Numbered from the stretch's first letter, positions 10,561-22,786 are shown. The stretch: 64,000 bases of DNA from Cyathus striatus (GCA_025738555.1 JAOVFP010000006.1:310001-374000); one strand, 5' to 3'. Program-made: numbers and translations. Notes: generated from the letters alone by a model not told the origin.

Positions 10561-10922
10561 GCAGGAAGTTGGGGGATATTATGTAATATTATTGTTGCTT
10601 TGTAATATGTAAATTAGTCACATGATCAATAAATAAATTCATTTTCTCCATATTTTTGAATGAATTTCACTCAATTTTTCATGTGAATTTCACTATATTT
10701 TCACTTTAATTTCACCTAAAATACATGAAAGTTCATGAACCTATGCTTTTTAGAAAATATTTAAAATCACATGAAGTTCATGTAATTTCATGTGAATTTC
10801 ATGAGAAATATACTCTAAATTGGTGATATTCATGTGAAGTTCATGTGAATTTCTGCCTTTCATGTGAAATTCATGTGAATTCATGGTGAAGGGGGGGGGG
10901 AGTGTAAAGTACTGGACTACTG

Positions 10923-11310
10923 GTGAATACTAATGGATGGGAAGTGATCATAAGTGATCATGGTATAGTATAATAGTGTATTATAGTGTGTAATGACTAC
11001 TAGTTAATACTAATGAATGTGGAAGTGATCATATGTGATCATGGTATGTTGTAATAGCATATTATAGTGCATAATGACTACTGGTGAATACTAATGGATG
11101 TGGAAGTAATCATAAGTGATCATGATATGTTATAATAGTGTAATATTGTGCATCATTACTATTATTGAATACAAATAAATGTAGAACTGATCATGAGTGA
11201 TCATGGTATATTATAATAGTGTAATATTGTGTGTAATGACTATTATTGAATACTAATGAATGTGGAACTGATCATGAGTGATCATAATATGTTACAATAG
11301 TACATTATTG
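10923..11310. repeat. 81-bp tandem array continuing right of element C
   Basis: The same 81-bp unit as at 8985-9419 resumes directly after the second copy of the GACTACTG target duplication, then drifts in sequence towards the TGTCACA array. Confidence 0.9.
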
Positions 11311-11900
11311 TGCATAATGACATATGTCACATTTGTCACATTTATCACATCTGTTATGCATATCACCTGTTATGCATGTCACATTTGTTACATGTGTCAC
11401 AGTACAAATGTCACACTCCTCAAATTTGTCACATCTGTTGTATATGTCATGTATGTAGCATTTGTCACACTTGTCACACTTTTTATACATGTCACACCTG
11501 CTATGTATGTCACATTTGTCATGCATATCACATTCTTACATGTCATACTTGTCAGATTCATCACACTTGTCAGATTTGTCACACTCGTCACATATATCAC
11601 ACATTTTACTACTGGTCATATATATCACACTTATCACTCCCATCTGTCACAAATGTCATGCTTTCCACATTTGTCACCCTTTTTCCTGTCTGTTATACCT
11701 GTCACACTATTCAAGTATCATTCATATAACACTTATCATATTTTACACATTTGTCACATTCCTTACATATTTGTCATATTTTCCATGTCTGTTATATCTG
11801 TCATACATTTTCTCTCATTTTGTTACACTTTTCTTACATGTCACATTTTTCAGTTATATTACACATCATACTTCTATAAATATTACATACATTACAAATT
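11311..11900. repeat. TGTCACA-rich short-period array
   Basis: An irregular array of 9-10 bp words of the type CATTTGTCACA, CATCTGTTATG and CACTTGTCACA. It is the inverted counterpart of the TGTGACA array at 12950-13471 and 14539-14825. The Cys/His/Thr-rich open frames in it are periodicity artefacts. Confidence 0.9.
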
Positions 11901-12560
11901 GAAGATTCTATTTCATTCCCCTACTCCAAACCTGTTTTGGTGAACACTTCTTTAGTGTACCAATCTTCAGTATTAAAATAGAAACATATGACTTGCTATA
12001 ATATATCTGAACACAAAGAACTCCATTGTACACAGCACACAAGTTGAAGTCAAGATCCTTATGTTTCTGATCTTTGTCAAAGCTCACATCAGTATTTAGA
12101 CATTCATACAGTTACATGTGTAGTAATTGTCTCAAGAATCTCATGTCAAATATGACACTATGCCATCTGCAATCAGTTTGAAATTGTCAAGGTTGATAGC
12201 CTTCACTGAGTTATGGGAATTATACATTTTAAGCACTCACATAATTGTTACATTTAGCTACTTGTTATATTTAAGTCTCAGATGAGAATAAGCTGAGAGT
12301 CAATTGAGACATCTGTGAGAATGATACATACAACAGCTGGTTATGTAGCAGTTCTTGCTTATGAATAAATAAGTACTAGTAGGACATGAAAACAGTATCA
12401 TATTGACATCAAGACTTGAGACATTAGAAAGTTATAAGTTTTAACAATAACATGGAACCATAGTAGTATGAGTGACATGAATAAAACAACACAATTGGAC
12501 TAAACATGAAGTGAGACAAAGAGATAAGAGAAGTGATAGTGGGAAGATAGTATACAGTTA
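11901..12560. other. Unique centre of the family-1 element, no gene seen
   Basis: AT-rich single-copy-looking sequence between the two inverted arrays. No open frame with recognisable motifs was found. Confidence 0.4.
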
Positions 12561-12893
12561 GTACTATGTGATATATGGGAAAAGATGTGATGGATGTGGT
12601 GAATAGGGAAAGTGTGAAATGTGCAACTTGTCAGGAAAGTTGCAACAGGTGGCAGGAAAGGTACAATGTTAGATATTATAGGTTGTACAGCCTCTGATTC
12701 AGGCCTTGGTAGAACTTTGGTTGATAACTCTAGTATATAAACCCCCTGTAATTTGATAGTTGACCACAAGTTTCCTCCTATTTGTATTTGTGTCTGTGTC
12801 TGTGTCTGTGTCTGAGCTTTTCATCTCTTATCATCCTCCTTTTTCTCAATCTACCCCCCTTCATTGTTTGTTGCTTCAGACAACAATTGGTGG
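12561..12893 (+). mobile_element. Possible LTR remnant with TATA box and primer-site-like end
   Basis: The block contains a promoter-like TATATAAACCCCC near 12733, a TGTGTC microsatellite (12787-12812) and ends in CAGACAACA, followed by ATTGGTGGCAGAAATGG. An LTR ending in ACA followed after two bases by TGGxxxCAGA is the usual arrangement of an LTR with an initiator-tRNA-type primer-binding site. The start of the LTR is not certain and no second LTR is seen, so this is tentative. Confidence 0.3.
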
Positions 12894-12949
12894 CAGAAAT
12901 GGTGTGATGAGTAGCAGGTAAAGAAAAAGCATGGCATGTGGTAATATAG

Positions 12950-13471
12950 GGGGGGACATATGTGACAAGTGGTAAAATTTGTGACAGATGTAATCTGTAT
13001 GGCAAGTAAATTTACTTGTGAGATCAATATGCTAACAATGATATGTGGGAAAGGTGTAAATGTAAAGCATAACAAGTGTGATATGGGTGCAAGTGTAACA
13101 TACAGGAAAGGAGTGACAAATACAGAAAATGTGACATTTGTAACATATAGGGAAGGGGTGACATTTGTGACAGATGGGACTGATAAGTGAAACATATGTG
13201 ACAAGCCTGACAGGTGTGATAAATCTGACAAGCATGATATGTAAGAATGTGATATACATGACAAATGTGACATACATAACAGGTGTGACATGTATAACAA
13301 GTGTGACAAGTGTGACAAATGCTACATACATAACATATACAATAGGTGTGACAAATATGAGGAGCGTGACATTCGTACTGTGACACATGTGACACATGTG
13401 ACATATATGAGACGTGTGACATGCATAATAAATGTGACATATGTGACAAATATGACAGGTGTAACAGGTGT
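12950..13471. repeat. TGTGACA-rich array, left part
   Basis: The array consists of words such as GTGTGACAAATGTGACAT and AACAGGTGTGACA. It is the inverted partner of 11311-11900 and is interrupted by the LTR-like insertion at 13477-14533. Confidence 0.9.
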
Positions 13472-13476
13472 GACAT

Positions 13477-14533
13477 TAATATGCCTAGCGTACTTCTACC
13501 TGCTGTAAAAACATTATTTCTATATTCTATGCACTACTTACAAACGGTACAATATATCTGGGTTGTAATTAGTAGCTAAGGTAGAGGTCCCAGACCATTA
13601 GCTAGTGTGGGAACGATTCGCGCTAATAAGGGACATAACTAGCCTAAGTAGGAAAGCGTCTAAGAATAGAAACACCAAGGTCAGAGTTTATTCTTGACAT
13701 TGGTGGGAAGTAATTACCAGTAAGGCTGGAGATTGAACTAAGCACGCATCTATTCTAATAATAGGATATCGAAGCTATGTTATTGCGTCATAGGAAAAGG
13801 CATGAGCACTAGACCCACGGCAGTTGCCGCTATCTAACCACACTGTACCAGCGCTGTGCATCAGCATGCCATAGGCGCCTAGCCTATGCCTGAGATCCGG
13901 CATTCCCGGCAGGTTTATTCAGCGGTTCCCATTCCACGCGTCAAAGCGCGCGGCATCACGCCTCCATATGGAGCGTTCTTCCTGCAGGACGATTTATTGT
14001 CCTTCACTATCTTCCCATATGGATGCATTCTTGGCGCTCGTATGTTTGTGTATCTGTGATTTACTCCGGTCCATCCCAGACGCCGGTATCTGGTCTAAAC
14101 ATCTACCTTACTGCTTAGCTAATGTGTAAATTACTGTATTTGTATCAACTATATAGTTTCTCTAGCCGTAGTTCTGTATGATATTTAATAGGTAGAGTAG
14201 AGTAGTATGAGGGCAGTCTCCTGTGCCCCGAGAAATACCATCTAGCGTCGTGCTTTAGTATTTGTGTGAGCTTTGAGATTCTAAGTGCAACGCGAAGTGA
14301 GAAGTCATAAGCCCGTGCTAAGTCCGAGATTAAGGAACGCGCATCAAAGCGTTCGCTAAGCCATTTCCCTTTGTGAACATCAGTCTTTGACACCTCCCCA
14401 TTTACTTTACTTTGCCCAGAAGCATTTTGCATCCGAGTCTTACCCACTGAGCACCTTCTTAGTGAGTGTATGTGGTGTGAGTGAAATTACATATATTTTA
14501 ATTTATACTACGTTGCGCTAAACTAGGTACTTT
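13477..14533 (+). mobile_element. Solo-LTR-like repeat, copy 1, 1057 bp
   Basis: It starts TAATATGCCTAGCGTAC and ends GCGCTAAACTAGGTACTTT, and is highly similar along its whole length, in the same orientation, to 40681-41749. The flanking 5-mers are GACAT and AACAT, a 4-of-5 match, while copy 2 has a perfect 5-bp duplication. The 5-bp duplication and absence of coding capacity suggest a solo LTR, but the ends lack the usual TG..CA. It interrupts the TGTGACA array, so it is younger than the array. Confidence 0.75.
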
Positions 14534-14538
14534 AACAT

Positions 14539-14825
14539 ACATGAGACGTGTGACATATATGACAAATATGACAGGTGTGACATGTGTAACATACATGAGA
14601 CATGTGATATGCATAGCAGATGTGACATAACAGGTGTGACAAATGTGACAAATGCGACATATGTAACACATATAACAGGTGTGACATACATGACATATGG
14701 GACATACACAACAAGTGTGACAAGTATGACAAATGCTACATATGTGACAAATACATGGAGCGTGACATTCATAACACTCGTGACATATGTGACGAGTGTG
14801 ACAGGTGTGACATGTGGGAAAATGT
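14539..14825. repeat. TGTGACA-rich array, right part
   Basis: Continuation of the TGTGACA array after the LTR-like insertion (words like CATGAGACGTGTGACATA). Confidence 0.9.
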
Positions 14826-14864
14826 GATATTCCTATATTCATTTATAAATTAATATGCTACTAT

Positions 14865-15285
14865 TTATACAATGATCACTTATGATCACTTTTACATTCA
14901 TTAGTATTAACTAGTAGGCATTATGCACAATAATATGCTATTATAACATACCATGATCACTTATGATCACTTCTACATTCATTAGTATTTGCCAGTAGTC
15001 ATTACACACAATAAAACACTATTATAATATATCATGATCACATATGATCACTTCCACATTCATTAGTATTAACTAGTAGTCATTACCACACTATAATACA
15101 CTATTATACTATACCATGATCACTTATGATCACTTCCACATCCATTAGTATTCACCAGTAGTTATTATGCACTATAATATGCTATTACAATATACCATGA
15201 TCACTTATGATCACTTACACATCCATTAGTATTCACTAGTAGTCATTACACACTATAATACACCATTATATCATATCATAATCAT
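14865..15285. repeat. Inverted 81-bp array at the right side of the family-1 element
   Basis: Five or so units read as the reverse complement of the array at 8985-11310 (TGATCACTTATGATCACTT, ACATCCATTAGTATTCAC). The array ends abruptly near 15285 at a sequence unrelated to the left terminus, implying truncation. Confidence 0.9.
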
Positions 15286-15368
15286 GTTCCATCTGGTCCT
15301 TTGGAACACTCAGATACCCACATGGGTCCCCATCCATTGCACCATCTCGCCAGTCATCTTGACAAAGC

Positions 15369-15806
15369 ATGAAACGGGCTCGGATCAACAATATGGATGA
15401 CGAGTTCATTTGTCCTTCATCCACAGTAGCGGGTCCATTGTTCCAATCCTCTAGTGCAAATAATTCTGCTAATCTGGTTTCCTTGTCCACTTCCATGAAT
15501 GTCGCAACATCCATTCTAATCACAATGTGGCTGCAGAATGATACTATCATCTCTCTGCAATGGGAGATGATCACTCAACTCAGAAACCTTGCAGATACCA
15601 ATCGCCAAGTGGTAAGTGAACTTGGTAAGCTAACCCGAGTCATTGCCGAAGTATCTGAGCACGTCGTCCATGTTTCCAACATCGTAACCCTGCTTGCAGA
15701 ATGCCTCTGGGATCCGGATGTGTATGAGGAAGCTGTAACGGGTTCTGGGATTGCATCAGAAGGTGAAGTAGTAGCTCAGATCGAGTCGCAAATGCAGAGG
15801 GAGTGA
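15369..15806 (+). CDS. 145-codon open frame, unknown, possibly a remnant gene
   Basis: The frame starts MKRARINNMDDEF and has even composition with a heptad-like central part (LQWEMITQLRNLADTNRQV, followed by SELGKLTRVIAEVSEH), suggesting a short coiled coil. It ends convergently with the gypsy integrase frame, 124 bp away. No family is recognised. It could be a small host gene, or a retro-element accessory frame on the opposite strand. A 102-codon frame overlaps it on the minus strand; I prefer the plus frame because it is longer and begins with Met. Confidence 0.35.
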   Translation: MKRARINNMDDEFICPSSTVAGPLFQSSSANNSANLVSLSTSMNVATSILITMWLQNDTIISLQWEMITQLRNLADTNRQVVSELGKLTRVIAEVSEHVVHVSNIVTLLAECLWDPDVYEEAVTGSGIASEGEVVAQIESQMQRE

Positions 15807-15930
15807 TGGAAATGGTTGTAACATGTTACCAAAGAATTAATGTACTTGTATCTCGCTTTTTGGTTGTTATTCATTGTTTTTGGTGTTTGTATAAGGTGAA
15901 ACTGCAAATGGATAATAAGTAACGTGAACG

Positions 15931-18030
15931 TTAAGAAATAGAAGTAGGGCCAGGCTTATCTGGATAGCGGGAGTGGAACTCTTCGATGATATCCATAGCA
16001 TGTTCCAGTTCTGTGGCTGGAAGCCATGAGAACTCTTTATCAGTCCCTTCATACCCTAGCCAGTGTACATAGTACCTCAGTTTGCAATGCAAACAACGAT
16101 CCAGTTTAGAGTCCAAGATTTCTGAGACCTCATATTCAATATCACCATCAACCTGGACAGGCAGTGGTGGAGGAATAATGTGATCTGGAATAGTATTTTC
16201 AGTATTGGGTTCAAGCATGGATACATGGAATATTGGGTGGACTGCATGAAATTGTTCTGGAAGGTGCAAGGTACGCAAATGCAATCCGGCAAGTGCAATG
16301 ACTTCAAAAGGTCCTAGGAACTTTTCTGCAAGTTTCCAGGATGGCTGGGTTGTCCAGAAGTACTCAGCTTTGATGTATACCTTTGTCCCGATGGGGAATG
16401 CGGGTGTGGGTTTGTGACGCGCATCGGCAGGTGCTTGGTAACATTTCTGCACACTGAGTATTTCGGTCCGAAGCATCTTGTGAAGTTCCTCAAGGTTTAC
16501 TGTGAAGTGCCAGGCACAAGCGGAAGTGAGATCTTGTTCTGGATGTATCGCAAGGTTTGGGTGATAACCCTTGTTTGTGTAGAACGGTGAAATTCCTGTG
16601 GTTGCACTCAGTACATTATTGTAAGCAAATTCAGCAAGAGGTAAGAGATCACACCAGTTATTTTGCTGGTAGTTGCAGTAAGCCCAAAGGTATTGTTCCA
16701 GAGTTTGGTTTGTGCATTCTGTTTGGCCATCGCCTTCAGGATGATAACCCAAGGTGAAATGTAAAGTGATGTCGAGGGCCATACTGAGGGAGTGGAAGAA
16801 ATGCGACACAAACTTGGAACCACGATTGGAAGTGATGTGTTCCGGGACTCCGTGCTTGGAAAAGACATGAAGTACGAATAGAAGTGCAAGGTCAGAAGAA
16901 GAGCAAGTGGTATGAGTTGGAATGAAGATAGACTGCTTGGAGAAATGATCTACAATAACGAGTATAGAATCATACTTGGAAGCCGATGATTTTGGAAGTT
17001 GATCTATGAAATCCATAGATATCGAGTGCCATGGGCATCCAGGAACCGGAAGTTGTTTCAGGGTTCCATACAGGCAGTGGCACTGTGGTTTAGAATGCAT
17101 GCAAGTATTACAAGACTTACAATAGTCCTTTACAAACATCTGTATAAGTGGCCAAGTATATTCACGTCAAATTAGCTCGAGGGTCTTGTTCTGTCCAAGG
17201 TGTCCTGAAAGCGGGTAGTCATGTTTGTACTGTAAAACCCAAATCCAAAGGGTTCCGGAGTCCGGAACATAGATCTGGTTATCTAGATGGAGGAAACCAT
17301 CTGGGGTTACAGTCCAACAATTCTCGGGAGTCTGCATTCAGATAACTGCGACCAGGTCATTAGGAAGAGCTGATAATATATCAGTATGTAACTGTTCAAT
17401 GTCCATGATGATACTAGCGCGAAGAGCGGGTACAATAAGTGATGTTGCTCAGAGAGAAGTGATAAGCTGTTCCTGGGTGAACACTGGATGATAGTTATGC
17501 AGATTGACCTTAGCGTAGTCACTATCCCCCTCTTTAGGGTAGATGTCCCATCATCTAGTCAGAGCATCCGGCTTCACCCTGAGTTTTCCGGGTCGAAAGT
17601 GAATAACTAGATTGAACTGGGAAAGATACTCGGACCATCAGGCTTGTCATCGGGATAAGATCTTGGTTGTGGAAAAGTATTCCAAGTTCTTGTGGTCTGT
17701 GACAACATTGATGGGTGAACCGGAACCTTCCAGGTAATGATGCCAGACTTGGAATGCTTCAAAGATAGCAAGCAATTCTTTGTCATGGGTGTCGTAGTTT
17801 AACTCGGGAGGTGTAAAGGTTCACAAGTGGAAAGCGATAGGGTGAATCTCACCATCATCAGAAACTATAGACAGGATAGCAGCCAATGTGTAATCCGAAG
17901 CATTGGTTTCCACAATGAGCTGCTTGTTGGGAACCCAATGGGTAAGGATGGGTGCTGACATGAAAGCATCCTTAAGTTCAGTGAAAGCGGAATGGCATTT
18001 TTCTGAGAAGTTCCATGCCAGACTTGGCAT
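15931..18030 (-). pseudogene. Chromodomain Ty3/gypsy pol fragment: RNase H, integrase, chromodomain
   Basis: From 18030 downward the minus strand encodes the RT/RNase H junction and RNase H ([29 protein letters not shown]). The H2C2/DDE integrase follows (SMDFIDQLP, TSNRGSKFVSHF, GYHPEGDGQTECTNQTLEQ). A C-terminal chromodomain ends near 15931 (YEVSEILDSK, YYVHWLGYEGTDKEFSWLP). The integrase-chromodomain part is open for 402 codons. The upstream part is riddled with TGA stops at 17821-17823, 17647-17649, 17638-17640 and 17551-17553, each where arginine is expected. The second integrase Asp is Asn (TSNRG instead of TSDRG). All are CpG-type transitions. The 5' part is cut at about 18030, and the DNA beyond it belongs to another gene. 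No LTR was identified. Confidence 0.92.
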
Positions 18031-18694
18031 TCATTCTGATGATCTTAATTGCACTTATGAGGATGGAGTAAGAGGTCAATACCAGAAGTACATGGTTACT
18101 CTTAAGTATTTAGATAAATATAACACAATGAAAAAGAACAATGAATGGGAAGGAAAACACCTTAAGAAAAAAGAAATTATAGATATTTTTCTTTCCTATT
18201 CATATTTTCAGTCCAATCATACCAAGCTTTTCACTAAGCTCTCTAATTATCCTCTTTTGTTGGAGTGGATGAAAGGAGAGAGTGATGCCCCATCAGACTT
18301 GAAGGCATGGGGATATGAAAAGACACAGAGATATACATTTGAGGATCTTAAAACATTTTATGAGAATGGAGGGACACTTGATCCAGATAAAGCAGTAAGA
18401 AAGAATGCTAAGGCAAAGGGAAATTATAAAATGGAGAAAAGAGAGAAGTATAATAAAGATGAGGAGGATGAGGAGGAGGAGGATTGTGAGGATGATGAGG
18501 ATGATGAGGATGATGAGAATGATGAGGAGGAGGAAGAGGAGGAAGAGGAGAAAACAGTGAAGAGAAAGAAGAAGAATGATAAAATAAAGGAGAAGGGGAA
18601 AGGAAAACAGAGTGAGAAAGAGAAGGGAAAGAGTAAAGGTAAAGGAAAAACTTTAGAAGTTAAGAAGACAACTAAGAAGAAAGCTAAAGAGTAA
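18031..18694 (+). pseudogene. 5'-truncated gene for a protein with a long acidic/lysine-rich tail
   Basis: After the gypsy junction the plus strand stays open for about 220 codons. The first half looks like folded protein (KKKEIIDIFLSYSYFQSNH, LSNYPLLLEWMKGE, WGYEKTQRYTFEDLKTFY). The second half is a low-complexity acidic run of Glu/Asp (about 18455-18550) followed by a Lys/Gly-rich tail ending KKTTKKKAKE. The 5' end is missing: the apparent longer frame from 17903 is antisense gypsy fused in frame by chance. It lies 288 bp upstream of the transposase start in the same orientation, so it may be an accessory gene of that transposon. No domain is named with confidence. Confidence 0.55.
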
Positions 18695-20031
18695 GTTGAT
18701 TTAGTTTTGAATGTCTGTTTGGTATACATTTCCAATCTTATCAATGTAGTATAAAATTTGAAATCTCTGTATTATATTTGATATGTCAAATCCTTATGCA
18801 TTTCCTCCTTCACAAGCAAAGTGTCCTGTATGGTTTTCTAAGTCTAAGTTCCATGCTAATGGAATTTATTCTCATGTTCACCATAATATTGACACTTAAT
18901 AATTGGATACAATGTGGAAATAAAACTACAAATTTACACATTTGGATTATTTTAATAATGTTGCCAGGAGTTTCAGCAAACATGCAGCCCTTCCCTGATA
19001 TTCCATTTAAAACTTTCAGCAAATTTATTAGTAGCAATTATAGTTCTGAAATTTCCCTGTCAACAGCTTTGGCAATACTTTTTACAGTCACACATAATTG
19101 TGACTTATTAAGTCTTCATGCAAGGCAATTCAATCCTAGGTATCCAGAGGAAAACAATGTACAAATGACTGCTTGGATGCTCACTTTATCTAGAGCATTG
19201 CAAGTTCATCTTGGAGAGAGATGTAACAAATTATTTAAAGATGAGCCTAATGATGAAAGGGATACAGTTTTAGCATTGAGCTTAGATAGCTTGATGAAAA
19301 CTCTAAAACTTAATCCAATTGGATCATCTGGAAGATTTAAAGGAAATTTAAAAGTAGTATCTCATAAAGAGATTTCACCCTCATTTGTTATTTGCCCTGT
19401 AACTGCTGTATGTGCAACAAATACATGCCCCTCATTAGCATTGCACTTATCAACAACTGCAAGGGATATACCTTCAGTTACATTAATTCAGGGTACTGAA
19501 ACTGTAAAAAATGTTCAAGTACTTACAGGAATATGCAACAGATGCAAAACACAATACTCTGCTGACAGAGAAAGTTTCAATTCCAAATAAAAAAAATACC
19601 AGAGTGTACCTTAATTCTGCAAAGTATGTGAAGGTAGGACAGTCACTGTGGGTGGACAGAACATTTTCAAATGCAGCTGTAAATGCAATTTATAGTTTTC
19701 ATGCATCAGCTGTTGCTTATACAGAATTTTGGAACAATAGCTTTTCTGATGAACAGAGTATCACTCGCAGACAAATTTGGCAAGCATTTATTCAAGAAAC
19801 TGTTAGAGCTTTGGCCTCTTCAAGAGACATAAATTTGGAAGTAGAAGATGGTCTCTCAATTGATAATCTTACATGTGAAGCATTTTCTTTACTTGGTGAT
19901 AAAGGAATTATTTGATCTGCAGATAAGCACACATGTTCTGAGTGCACACATGCTTATAGAAGCAAGTCCAATGCAATATCAGATGTTGACTCTGCTGGTG
20001 TGGTAGGAGTTGATGAAAACAGAGTAGTTCC

Positions 20032-21401
20032 GAGCACTTTACGCTCGCCCCCTGTTACACGTGGAATACACGTGAATTCCACCTGTACATGTGTACTTCA
20101 CATGTACTTCATATGTACTACACTCCACCTCAAATGTATTCAAATCAGCAAATTTCCATTCAAATTTGCGAATTTTGTACACATGAAGTACACATGTAGT
20201 GCACATGTAGAGGTGAAATATCAAAATTCCACATGGAATTGCAAAGTGAAGTTCACAAGGAATACACATGTACTAGTTACACTTGTACACTACACATTGT
20301 AGTTACTTATAATACACTTACTCACCACTACCACAACAAAAATGAATGTTTTAGCATAATGACACAAAGGATTGTCACAATGTCACAGTTGTCACACACT
20401 GTGACATGACAGGACATGTGTGACACTGTGCATTACATGTGACAAATGTGTATTGAATATGACAAGTATGTGTTAAGTGTGACAAGTGTGCATTGAGTGT
20501 AACACTGTATTGACACTATGTTTGAGTATGACACGTGACACCATGAGTCAAGTGTGACAAGTGTGTGACAAGTATGTGTTGAGTGTATGTGATACCATGT
20601 GTCATGTGTGACACTGTGCATCAAGTGTGACACTATGCGTCAAGCGTGACACCATGCATCAAGCATGACACAGTGCATCAAGCGTGACACAGTGCATCAA
20701 GTGTGACACAGTGCATCAAGTGTGACACGGTGCATCAAGTGTGACACCATGCATCAAGTGTGACACCATGCATCAAGTGTGACACCATGCATCAAGTGTG
20801 ACACCATGCGTCAAGTGTGACACTGTGCATCAAGTGTGACACTGTGCGTCAAGTGTGACACTGTGCATCAAGTGTGACACCATGTGTCAAGCGTGACACC
20901 ATGCATCAAGCGTGACACTGTGCATTAAGTGTGACACTGTGCATCAAGCATGACACTGTGCACCAAGTGTGATACCATGCATCAAGTGTAACATGGTGGG
21001 ATGACTGTAACATGAGAGACAAGTGTGACACTGTGACAAGTGTGATAACTTGTGACAGTTATAACATGTAACAAGTGTGACAACTGCAATAACTTCAAGA
21101 ATGGCAGGAAATGATATACATGGAGGGTGGGAACAGAGGGGAATGACACATGTGAAGGGTGGGAATAGCAAGAAACAATATAAAAGTACACATGAAGTAC
21201 ATCTTAAGTACACCTTTCAACTGTTATTTTCATCAAGTTATAAGAAAGGTGGAATCCATGTGTACTCCACATGGTTCCATGTGAATTACACATGAAAAAT
21301 GTGTACTTTTTTCCAGATATGTAGATTCCATGTGGACTTCACATGGAAATGTGTACTACACATGGAGTACATGTGTATAGGTGGGTGTGCGGAAAGTACT
21401 G
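20032..21401 (+). mobile_element. Non-autonomous TIR element D, 1370 bp, 8-bp TSD GTAGTTCC, inside the transposase gene
   Basis: The left end is GAGCACTTTACGCTCGCCCC and the right end in reverse complement is CAGTACTTTCCGCACACCC. GTAGTTCC at 20024-20031 and 21402-21409 is a perfect 8-bp duplication. Subterminal regions are dense in CACATGTG / GTACACATG words, and the interior carries a 19-bp TGTGACAC array. Excision in silico gives an uninterrupted reading frame through the transposase gene, proving that the insertion is younger than the gene. Confidence 0.93.
20410..20995. repeat. 19-bp GCATCAAGTGTGACAC array inside element D
   Basis: Very regular tandem units (GTGCATCAAGTGTGACACT) run through about 20600-20990, with a looser start from 20410. 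The unit is related to the array of elements A and B. Confidence 0.9.
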
Positions 21402-22786
21402 GTAGTTCCTGATCTTGTACAATCTGAAAGTACACAGGAGGATATGAACTCAGTAAACATACAAAGAGCAGTAGAAGATATAGAAAATAATAATGCAACA
21501 ACAAATGAGAATGAATATGCTCTGGTTAAAATGGTTGTATTAGATGGTATCATGATGGGTCCAACACATTGTGCATTTGAAGGATGTACAAGTGAGTTAC
21601 ATAATACACATGGAGGAGTTTTCTGTGAAGTACATGAAGCCTTTTATAGTGCATGTTGTCGTGTTCAAGAGTGCACTAACATGAAAAAGCAGGGTACTCA
21701 GGCATGTAATAATCACCAAGAGGAGTGGAAGAGATTTCAATCAACTTGTAACACTTCTCATCATGCTGGTGTAAGACAAATGCTTCAGCGTCCAGGAGAA
21801 CAGCTCCCATGGAATACAGTTAGACCAAGAAATGTTCAGCCACATGATGAACAACAGTCACCAAATAATAAAGTAAAGAATTACTTTACTCCAGGTAAAT
21901 TCTACTGTGTGGAAACAATATGTGCACCTTGTGGTGTTGTTATTGCCTGGACAAAATTTGAGGGAGCAGAATCACCATCCAATATTATGAAATTTTTGGA
22001 GGAAGTATTTCCTACTGAAGAGTCCAGGCCAGATTATGTATGCATTGATAAGGCATGTCTGGTACTAAGATATCTTCTTAATGAAGCAAGAAGAGAGCAA
22101 TGGGAAACCTGGAAAAAAACTACAAGATTTAGTGTAGATAGCTATCATTATACAAATCACAGAGTTAAAGACTTCCTTTGCAGAATATTCTGCAATCCAG
22201 CCCCACTAGATGGATCTGCTCCAAATCTGGTTGTAACTGATGTTGACAATAATGGAAATCCATATTTGAAAAGAGCTTTTAATACACAGGTAAGATACAT
22301 ATTATAATTGTTTCAAAATATTTTTAAAACTACTACTTGTTATAGGCATGTGAACAGCTCAATGCTTTGCTTGGTGGCTTTGAATCTACTTGAAAAAAAT
22401 GACTCCAAGCAATTTTGATTGGTTTTTACATACCATGTTGTTTTATCACAGTAAGAATGTTATAGATAGGCAAGCAAGAAGAAGAAGACAAGAAGCTAAT
22501 GGAATGGAAGTGAAAGAAGATGTGGCAGAGAATGATGACTTTCCAGCAGAAGATATTGTTCTCTAAATAACTAAACTCATGTATTTGTAATCACATCTGG
22601 TAGCACATACAGTACAGTTATGCTTCAGCTAATATTGTTTGGTTTGTTTAGAAAAGGGTTTAAGGTGTGGTAAAATGTGGTAGTGATGCACCAGAAAAGG
22701 TATCAGAAGATGTGGTAAAATAAATTGACATTTGAAGCTGGTAAAGTTCTATAAATGAAGAATTCTTCACAAAATCTGTAAGGAAT

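Larger units (their letters stand above)
9428..10914 (+). mobile_element. Non-autonomous TIR element C, 1487 bp, 8-bp TSD GACTACTG
   Basis: The left end is GAGCTCTTTACGCTCCCCCC and the right end in reverse complement is CAGTACTTTACACTCCCCCC. The flanks GACTACTG at 9420-9427 and 10915-10922 are identical, and the host sequence (the 81-bp satellite) is exactly continuous once the element and one duplication are removed. The subterminal parts on both sides are packed with TTCACATGAA / TTCATGTGAA words. The interior holds a tRNA-like sequence (9809-9897), a pyrimidine tract (about 10035-10165) and a G-rich minisatellite (10195-10560). No transposase gene is present. Confidence 0.92.
8911..15285. 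mobile_element. Large inverted-array element (family 1), right end truncated
   Basis: The left edge carries GTGTCAGCCAATTTGG (about 8913-8928), very close to the termini GYGTCAGCCAAATTT of the element at 25111-29020. Inside, an 81-bp tandem array runs to about 11310, a TGTCACA-rich array follows to about 11900, then a roughly 1-kb unique centre. After that come a TGTGACA-rich array and an inverted copy of the 81-bp array up to about 15285. No matching right terminus is seen, so the right end is probably lost. Two later insertions interrupt it (9428-10914 and 13477-14533). No intact coding region is visible in the centre. Confidence 0.65.

Noticed and set aside
11278..13500. Frames rich in Cys/His/Thr (CHTCHIC-like) resembling metal-binding proteins
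   Set aside because: They are translations of the TGTCACA/TGTGACA arrays in several frames at once, hence artefacts.
18424..18744. Minus-strand frame with long Ser run
   Set aside because: It is the antisense of the Glu/Asp-rich coding stretch of the plus-strand gene.
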